From a virus: a stretch of 34,436 bases of DNA. The notes under the pieces are model-generated. The model was not told the origin of the DNA, did no database searches, and saw only the letters and a program-made list of their open reading frames with translations. Position numbers and translations under genes: made by a program. The stretch lies in IMG/VR virus record IMGVR_UViG_3300009027_001117, positions 1 through 34,436 of that record; one strand, 5' to 3'. This document shows positions 29,977 through 34,436 of the stretch, piece by piece (the first letter of the stretch is position 1; each line of letters starts with the position of its first letter).

Positions 29977-30676
29977 AGGATTTATAGGCACACAGCTTTG
30001 TAAGTTCTTAAAAGACTACGATATTATAGGTCTTGATGTAAAAGAACATGAAGATCAAGATATACTAACTTGCGAATTACCTGATGTAGATATGGTTATA
30101 CACCTTGCTGGTATAGGCGGTGTTAGAGAAAGCATGGACAATCCAAAACGCTATTGGTATAATAATGTAGAAGGCACAAAACGTATACTAGAAAGATATA
30201 AAAATATTCGTGTATTAGTTGCTGGATCCAGTTCGCAATACGAACCACATCTTAATCCTTATGCTGCAAGCAAAAATATAATAGAATACATTCCTCACTC
30301 TAATGTTTGTTTTATGCGATTTCATACTGTTTACGGTGATATTCCTAGAGCAAATATGTTTTTTGACAAACTGTTAAACAATAAGCTTGAATATGTTACT
30401 AATCATGAAAGAGATTTTATACACATAGAAGATTTGTGCAATGCTATTGGAATGATTATGAACGACAATAGAATACAAGGTCCTATTGATATTGGCACCG
30501 GAACTTGTGTAAAAATTTCAAATATAAGACCAGATTTGCCTATTCGCCTAAATACACCGGGGGAAAGACAAAGGACACAAGCTAATATTATGAAATTGTC
30601 AAGTTTAGGTTGGAAACCAAAACACACTGTAAAAGAATTTTTAAAAAATAAAGGTTTCTTGTATGAAGAAATTTGA
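29951..30676 (+). CDS. NAD-dependent sugar epimerase/dehydratase
   Basis: Extended-SDR protein: MKILITGHKGFIGTQL has the G-x-x-G-F-I-G Rossmann loop (7-13), HLAGIGGV, the Ser of the triad in AGSSSQYE (93-95) and the Y104-A-A-S-K108 catalytic pair. RFHTVYGDIPRANMFFD and DFIHIEDLCNAI are the substrate-binding features of UDP- or GDP-sugar epimerases. At 241 residues it lacks some C-terminal sequence of full-length relatives (about 310-330), so the substrate domain is reduced. AGGAAATTAA precedes the ATG. The sugar is not identifiable. Confidence 0.88.
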   Translation: MKILITGHKGFIGTQLCKFLKDYDIIGLDVKEHEDQDILTCELPDVDMVIHLAGIGGVRESMDNPKRYWYNNVEGTKRILERYKNIRVLVAGSSSQYEPHLNPYAASKNIIEYIPHSNVCFMRFHTVYGDIPRANMFFDKLLNNKLEYVTNHERDFIHIEDLCNAIGMIMNDNRIQGPIDIGTGTCVKISNIRPDLPIRLNTPGERQRTQANIMKLSSLGWKPKHTVKEFLKNKGFLYEEI

Positions 30677-31217
30677 TGCAGTTTTGTTAGTTGATTGTTG
30701 GACTCCGAATTTTTGGAAAGACGATGAAAGAGCAAGAAAACAAAAAAAGTTTCACAATAGTCTTTTATCATTTTTAAGAACACAAGAATTTGATCAAGTG
30801 TTATTTGCAACAAAAGGCTTACCTGAAACCCAAACTGATCCTCGTTTAAAATATAAATTACATAGCAAAACAAAATCTAATAGCGAATTACATATTGAAG
30901 ATATTGTTTCGTATTACGATTTGTACAAAAATTTGCAAGATAAAAGTAATATACTTTTAGGTGGCGCAGCATGGCAAATGTGTGTTCACGGAAATCATAT
31001 AGGATTGTATGAATTAATGGATGAAAAAAATCTTACAATTCTTTCACATCCTTCTATGGTAGATAGTTTTATTGACGACGAAGAGCCTGTTACTAAACAA
31101 GACTTTGAAAATGATTGGATGATTACATGGTTCGAACGTGGCGATGGTTTTTATCATGCCAGTCATAGAAAGCATATAACAAAGTCTTTTAGAAAAATTG
31201 ATGTTGACAAAACATAA
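30663..31217 (+). CDS. Hypothetical protein, 184 aa, isochorismatase-like pattern
   Basis: Two features recall cysteine hydrolases of the isochorismatase fold: an N-terminal strand ending in Asp (AVLLVDCWTPNFW, D11) and a strand-turn with Cys near the end of the core (ILLGGAAWQMCVHGNHIGLY). A Lys for the D-K-C triad is not certain, so this is a weak assignment. It overlaps the epimerase gene by 14 bases, and its last codons contain the -35 box of the gp45 promoter. It may be a partner in the same pathway. Confidence 0.6.
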   Translation: MKKFDAVLLVDCWTPNFWKDDERARKQKKFHNSLLSFLRTQEFDQVLFATKGLPETQTDPRLKYKLHSKTKSNSELHIEDIVSYYDLYKNLQDKSNILLGGAAWQMCVHGNHIGLYELMDEKNLTILSHPSMVDSFIDDEEPVTKQDFENDWMITWFERGDGFYHASHRKHITKSFRKIDVDKT

Positions 31218-31232
31218 AAAATGTAATATAAT
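31204..31232 (+). promoter_or_regulatory. Perfect sigma-70 promoter for gp45
   Basis: TTGACA (31204-31209), 17-base spacer, TATAAT (31227-31232): both boxes match the bacterial consensus exactly. The start would lie near 31239, giving a short leader with ATGGAG Shine-Dalgarno before the ATG at 31258. It implies strong, immediate transcription by host polymerase for the clamp and probably for the TGT-like gene behind it. Confidence 0.8.
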
Positions 31233-31257
31233 AAATTAAATCAATGGAGAAATACAA

Positions 31258-31986
31258 ATGAAAGATATTTTACAAGACGTAGTAGCACATACTCATGCAC
31301 TAGGATTTCTTAGTCTAGTTAAAGTTAGCAACGACGAAGGCACAGCAATTGATTCAATGGCAGAAGACCGTAGTGTTATTTTGTCAGCAGAAACACATTC
31401 ACCCGTAGCAGAGTTTGTAGGCACATTTGGTATGCCTAACTTAGATAAACTTGCATTGCATTTAAAAAATCCAGAGTACAAAGACAATGCAAAAATTGAT
31501 GTAGTACAAGCAGAACGCAACGGCGAAACTATTCCAACACACATTCACTTTGAAAATGCAGCAGGCGATTTTGAAAATGATTACCGCTTTATGAATAAAG
31601 CAATCATTGAAGAAAAACTAAAAACTGTTAAGTTCAAAGGCGCAAGTTGGAATGTAACACTACAACCTAGTGTAGCAAGCATTGCACGTATGAAGCTCAT
31701 GAGTGCAGCACATAGTGAAGAGCCTACATTCAATGTTAAAACTGTAGACGGTAACTTAGTATTTTCGTTTGGTGATGCTAGTACACACGCAGGTGAGTTT
31801 GTATTCCAACACGGTGTAGAAGGTGCGCTACAACACATCTGGAGTTGGCCAGTAGCGCAGGTACAAAGTATTTTGAGCTTAGACGGCGATTTGACCATGA
31901 GCATTTCAGATCAAGGTGCTATGAAGATTAGCGTAAACTCAGGTATGGCAACATACGATTACATCCTACCAGCACAGAGTAAGTAA
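31258..31986 (+). CDS. 45: DNA polymerase sliding clamp (gp45-like)
   Basis: 242 residues (T4 gp45 has 228), with the two-domain PCNA-like clamp pattern of repeated strands and helices. Recognisable regions include the AVV-type N-terminal helix (VVAHTHALGFLSLVKVS), LDKLALHLKNPEY, and the C-terminal strand with KISVNSGMATYDYILPAQ typical of T4-like clamps. It encircles DNA for gp43 and, in T4, also activates late transcription. The polymerase C-terminus at 27300 should bind it. Only four bases separate it from the next gene, and a perfect sigma-70 promoter lies in front. Confidence 0.9.
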   Translation: MKDILQDVVAHTHALGFLSLVKVSNDEGTAIDSMAEDRSVILSAETHSPVAEFVGTFGMPNLDKLALHLKNPEYKDNAKIDVVQAERNGETIPTHIHFENAAGDFENDYRFMNKAIIEEKLKTVKFKGASWNVTLQPSVASIARMKLMSAAHSEEPTFNVKTVDGNLVFSFGDASTHAGEFVFQHGVEGALQHIWSWPVAQVQSILSLDGDLTMSISDQGAMKISVNSGMATYDYILPAQSK

Positions 31987-31989
31987 AAT

Positions 31990-33537
31990 ATGCGCAAAGA
32001 CTTAACTGCATCACAAAATGACTACGCTAGATTTCTCCCAGCACTAAGTGGCTTCTATGCCACTTACGTGGGCAAACAGCGTTATAACGAATATGTAGAT
32101 AAGTCACGTATCCCTTCAAACTTTACACACGGTGTAGAGAGTTTAAACTATCTTAACAAGCAAGAAGGTCAATTCCAGTACCAGTGGACACTTTACTCTG
32201 CAGGACACGCTGAACTAGACATTAACAAACATGCACCTAAAGAAGATATGGTGCGTAATAGAGATAGACAAAACTCTTGGATACTAGGCGACTCAGGTGG
32301 TTTCCAGATTGGTAAAGGCGTGTGGGAAGGTGACTGGAAGAATCCTAATTGTCCTAAAGCACAAAAGAAAAGAGAACAAGTTCTCCGTTGGATGGATGCT
32401 TATATGGACTATGGTATGATCCTTGATATTCCTGCCTGGGTATGTCGCTCGCCTGCGGGTAGAGAAGCAACTGGTATTACTAGTTATATGGAAGCTGTTG
32501 AAGGCACATACATTAACAATGACTACTGGATTGCTAATCGTACAGGTGCTTGTAAGTTCTTAAATGTTCTACAGGGTGAGAATCACGCTGAAGCAGATGA
32601 CTGGTATGATCGTATGAAAAAGTACTGTGATCCTAAGCAGTATCCAGACAATCACTTTAATGGTTGGGCAATGGGTGGACAGAATATGTGTGATGTACAT
32701 CTAGTGCTTAAACGTATTGTAACTATGCATTTTGACGGTTTGCTAGAAAAAGGCATTCACGATGTAATGCACTTCTTAGGAACATCAAAGCTAGAGTGGG
32801 CTTGTTTGCTTACTGACATTCAACGTGCTGTACGGAAAAACTATAATGAAAACTTTACTATTACCTTTGACTGTGCTAGTCCTTTCCTCGCAACCGCGAA
32901 CGGACAGATCTACATTCAAAACGAAACTGAAGACAGAAGCAAATGGACGTATCGTATGGTGCCGTCAGTTGACGATAAGAAATATGCTACAGACAACCGT
33001 ATCTTTAGAGACGCTGTTATATCAGATGGGATATTTAAAAACTTTGAAGACTCACCGCTTACCGCTGAACTCAAAGTATCAGACGTTTGCACTTATGCTC
33101 CAGGAGACTTAAATAAAATAGGTAAAGAAGGAAAGACATCGTGGGATAGTTTTAGTTACGCTATCCAAATGGGACATAATGTGTGGAGCCACATAAATGC
33201 AGTGCAAGAAGCTAACAGACAATACGACAATGGATGCATTCCGAGAATGCTTGTCCAAGAACGTTTTGATAGAATCTTGTTCAAAGATGTTGTGAACGAA
33301 ATTTTTGCAAAAGACAATAAAGACGCTGCTCTTGCACTAATTGAAGAATATTCTAAGTTTTGGATGGCTATTCCAGGTACACGAGGTGCAGTAGGTAAGA
33401 AAACTGTAAACGCTAGTACACACTTTAATGCGCTTTTTGACGTAGAAGAACCAGAGACAGAAAATGATCACGAAGATGGTTTATTCACAGAAGCAGAGGA
33501 ACATAAATTGGAGGAAATGGAGAATGAGCAACTATGA
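31990..33537 (+). CDS. dpdA: TGT-superfamily base-exchange enzyme, DpdA-like
   Basis: 515 residues with the order of tRNA-guanine transglycosylase motifs: ILGDSGGFQIGKG (D101, general base), MILDIPAW (D146, base recognition), KFLNVLQGE (Q195), GWAMGG (229-230) and FTITFDCASPF (D294, nucleophile). HNVWSHINAVQEANR matches the TGT helix after the zinc site. The C-x-C-x2-C zinc cluster of TGT itself is not present; only C367 is nearby. Phage relatives named DpdA insert 7-deazaguanine bases into DNA, and gp45 is directly upstream, so a DNA role is more likely than tRNA. No queC, queD, queE or folE is in the window. Confidence 0.75.
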   Translation: MRKDLTASQNDYARFLPALSGFYATYVGKQRYNEYVDKSRIPSNFTHGVESLNYLNKQEGQFQYQWTLYSAGHAELDINKHAPKEDMVRNRDRQNSWILGDSGGFQIGKGVWEGDWKNPNCPKAQKKREQVLRWMDAYMDYGMILDIPAWVCRSPAGREATGITSYMEAVEGTYINNDYWIANRTGACKFLNVLQGENHAEADDWYDRMKKYCDPKQYPDNHFNGWAMGGQNMCDVHLVLKRIVTMHFDGLLEKGIHDVMHFLGTSKLEWACLLTDIQRAVRKNYNENFTITFDCASPFLATANGQIYIQNETEDRSKWTYRMVPSVDDKKYATDNRIFRDAVISDGIFKNFEDSPLTAELKVSDVCTYAPGDLNKIGKEGKTSWDSFSYAIQMGHNVWSHINAVQEANRQYDNGCIPRMLVQERFDRILFKDVVNEIFAKDNKDAALALIEEYSKFWMAIPGTRGAVGKKTVNASTHFNALFDVEEPETENDHEDGLFTEAEEHKLEEMENEQL

Positions 33538-33733
33538 AACAGAAGAAGATAAACTTCGAGCTCATTACGAGGAATTAGAGAGAAAACATAGAGAACTTGA
33601 CAACGAGCTAATCGAACGTTATAATAATCAAACAGTAACAGACGAAGTTCGTAGAATGAAAACTATGAAACTCTATTTAAAAGACGAAATGCATCGTATT
33701 AACGCTTACTTGATACAAAAAGGCTTAGAATGA
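33524..33733 (+). CDS. YdcH-like (DUF465) small coiled-coil protein
   Basis: 69 residues from ATG 33524, behind GGAAATGGAG; upstream in-frame codons lie inside the TGT-like gene. The sequence has the YdcH layout: H-x-x-L-x-x-x-H-x-x-L-D (AHYEELERKHRELDNELIER), then a loop and KTMKLYLKDEMHRINAYL (K-L-x-L-K-D-E). Function of YdcH is unknown. It overlaps the preceding gene by 14 bases and the next by four. Confidence 0.7.
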   Translation: MSNYETEEDKLRAHYEELERKHRELDNELIERYNNQTVTDEVRRMKTMKLYLKDEMHRINAYLIQKGLE

Positions 33734-34260
33734 AAAGAGATTACGAAAACGGTGAACACGACGATGTTGTGTTCTTTACAGGCATTGAAGTAGAACGTAC
33801 ACCTGCTTACGGCAAGAAAACACTATTTGTAACTGGCGTTCAAGATATTGAAACAGTGTTTGAACATTTTGCAACACAAGAATGTGAGCATATTTTCTTT
33901 GGTGCTAATCATAGTTTTAATCCTGGCGTTAATTTTCCAAAAGATGCAGATGCATGGGAAGAATGGGAAAACATGATTGAATACTTTTTAGAAAAGGGTG
34001 TACCTTGTACACTAGATGTTCCGTTCAGTCACGCAGAAGCATTACTAGAAACTACAATGATTGAAACAGATTTGTTTATTCCACAAATCCGCATTCCACT
34101 TCCTTACATCAAGCAATATAATTATAACACTATGATTAAAATCGATGACAGAGATTTTAAAGCAACTAATCCAGGTGTTTGGTGTCATAGACTACACAAT
34201 CTAATGGACGATAAAAAATTCACTGATTGGAGTGAATACGAACTTGACAAACCTCTATAA
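33730..34260 (+). CDS. Hypothetical protein, 176 aa, downstream of the DpdA-like gene
   Basis: Unrecognised. Alternating strands and helices: DDVVFFTGIEVERTPAYGKK and TLFVTG, then CEHIFFGANHSFNP, an acidic helix (DADAWEEWENMIEYFLEK), VPCTLDVPFSHAEALLE and FIPQIRIPLPYI. Several His, Cys and Asp in the strands could form a metal or catalytic site. No signal or membrane span. Tightly coupled to the YdcH-like gene. Adjacency to a base-exchange enzyme suggests a partner in DNA modification, but there is no direct evidence. Confidence 0.75.
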   Translation: MKRDYENGEHDDVVFFTGIEVERTPAYGKKTLFVTGVQDIETVFEHFATQECEHIFFGANHSFNPGVNFPKDADAWEEWENMIEYFLEKGVPCTLDVPFSHAEALLETTMIETDLFIPQIRIPLPYIKQYNYNTMIKIDDRDFKATNPGVWCHRLHNLMDDKKFTDWSEYELDKPL

Positions 34261-34278
34261 AGAAAGTATAGTAATAAT

Positions 34279-34436
34279 ATGCAAGAACGATATTATGAAT
34301 ATATGAAACGTAGAATGAAAGAAGAAGATAAAAAAATGTCAATGCAAAATGCAGAACGTAGTATTTGGGTAACCTTTTCAAAAGAAGGGGTACATATGTA
34401 CCCAGGTGCTGACACAGATCCTAAACTAGCAACTGG
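34279..34436 (+). CDS. Hypothetical protein, N-terminal 52 residues (cut by window end)
   Basis: Begins MQERYYEYMKRRMKEEDKKM, a charged helix, followed by SIWVTFSKEGVHMYPGADTD, a strand-turn region. The frame is open to the last base. Weak AGTATAGTAATAAT region upstream, no strong Shine-Dalgarno. Unknown function; probably continues the operon. Confidence 0.6.
   Translation, partial: MQERYYEYMKRRMKEEDKKMSMQNAERSIWVTFSKEGVHMYPGADTDPKLAT

Noticed and set aside
30403-30873. 156-codon minus-strand open frame across the epimerase and following gene
   Set aside because: It spans a real gene junction in antisense and has no start signal or recognisable domain.

Overview
The window looks like part of the genome of a T4-like (myovirus-type) phage of an AT-rich marine bacterium. 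The evidence is a set of T4-type replication genes: clamp-loader subunit gp44 (cut by the left edge), DNA polymerase gp43, sliding clamp gp45 and a DsbA-like late-transcription DNA-binding protein. These occur with genes typical of marine relatives (PhoH, ThyA, DHFR, dCMP deaminase, 2OG-Fe(II) oxygenase, Cys-tagged basic virion-type proteins) and with T4-type late promoters (RATAAATA). Coding density is extreme: most genes abut or overlap by 1-14 bases, no gap exceeds about 175 bases, and I see no tRNA, rRNA, CRISPR array or insertion sequence. The host cannot be fixed from sequence alone. The proteobacterial-type 7Fe ferredoxin and the low GC fit an alphaproteobacterium such as a SAR11-type cell (inference).

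Layout. (1) 1-4220, plus strand: gp44 end, 7Fe ferredoxin, DHFR, thymidylate synthase, small unknowns, an SGNH-like protein and dCMP deaminase. (2) 4198-4917, minus strand: phoH, the only clearly reversed gene, with its own TATAAATA promoter and a structured leader. (3) 5092-9266: two unknown genes, then a lysis block (GH19 endolysin, i-spanin, overlapping lipoprotein o-spanin) and three small membrane proteins that are holin candidates, one with a perfect EF-hand. (4) 9310-12404: DnaJ and a full-length ClpA-type unfoldase; the dnaJ start codon is buried in a 12-14 bp hairpin. (5) 12391-21852: probable virion or prohead-content genes. These include a 739-residue multidomain protein holding a complete Cu,Zn superoxide dismutase and a ParB-like domain, a 35-residue protein with 11 cysteines directly after it, two more SGNH-like proteins and a nucleotidyltransferase. 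(6) 21856-31217: radical SAM protein, DsbA-like protein behind a consensus sigma-70 promoter, 2OG oxygenase, gp43, and an accessory run (sulfotransferase-like, cytidylyltransferase, phosphomannomutase-like HAD, NAD-sugar epimerase) that looks like surface-glycan or lipid chemistry. (7) 31258-34436: gp45 behind a second consensus sigma-70 promoter, a TGT/DpdA-like base-exchange enzyme, a YdcH-like protein and two unknowns, the last cut by the window edge.

How it fits together: the nucleotide genes supply dTMP for replication by gp43/44/45. Host-like sigma-70 promoters drive gp45 and the DsbA-like gene early, and RATAAATA promoters drive lysis and virion genes late. The most unusual part is 16214-18540. 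A Cu,Zn SOD with every metal ligand intact sits inside a longer protein that carries candidate prohead-protease sites between its modules, followed by a metallothionein-like minigene. This could be an oxidative-stress and metal-handling payload packaged in the capsid (inference).
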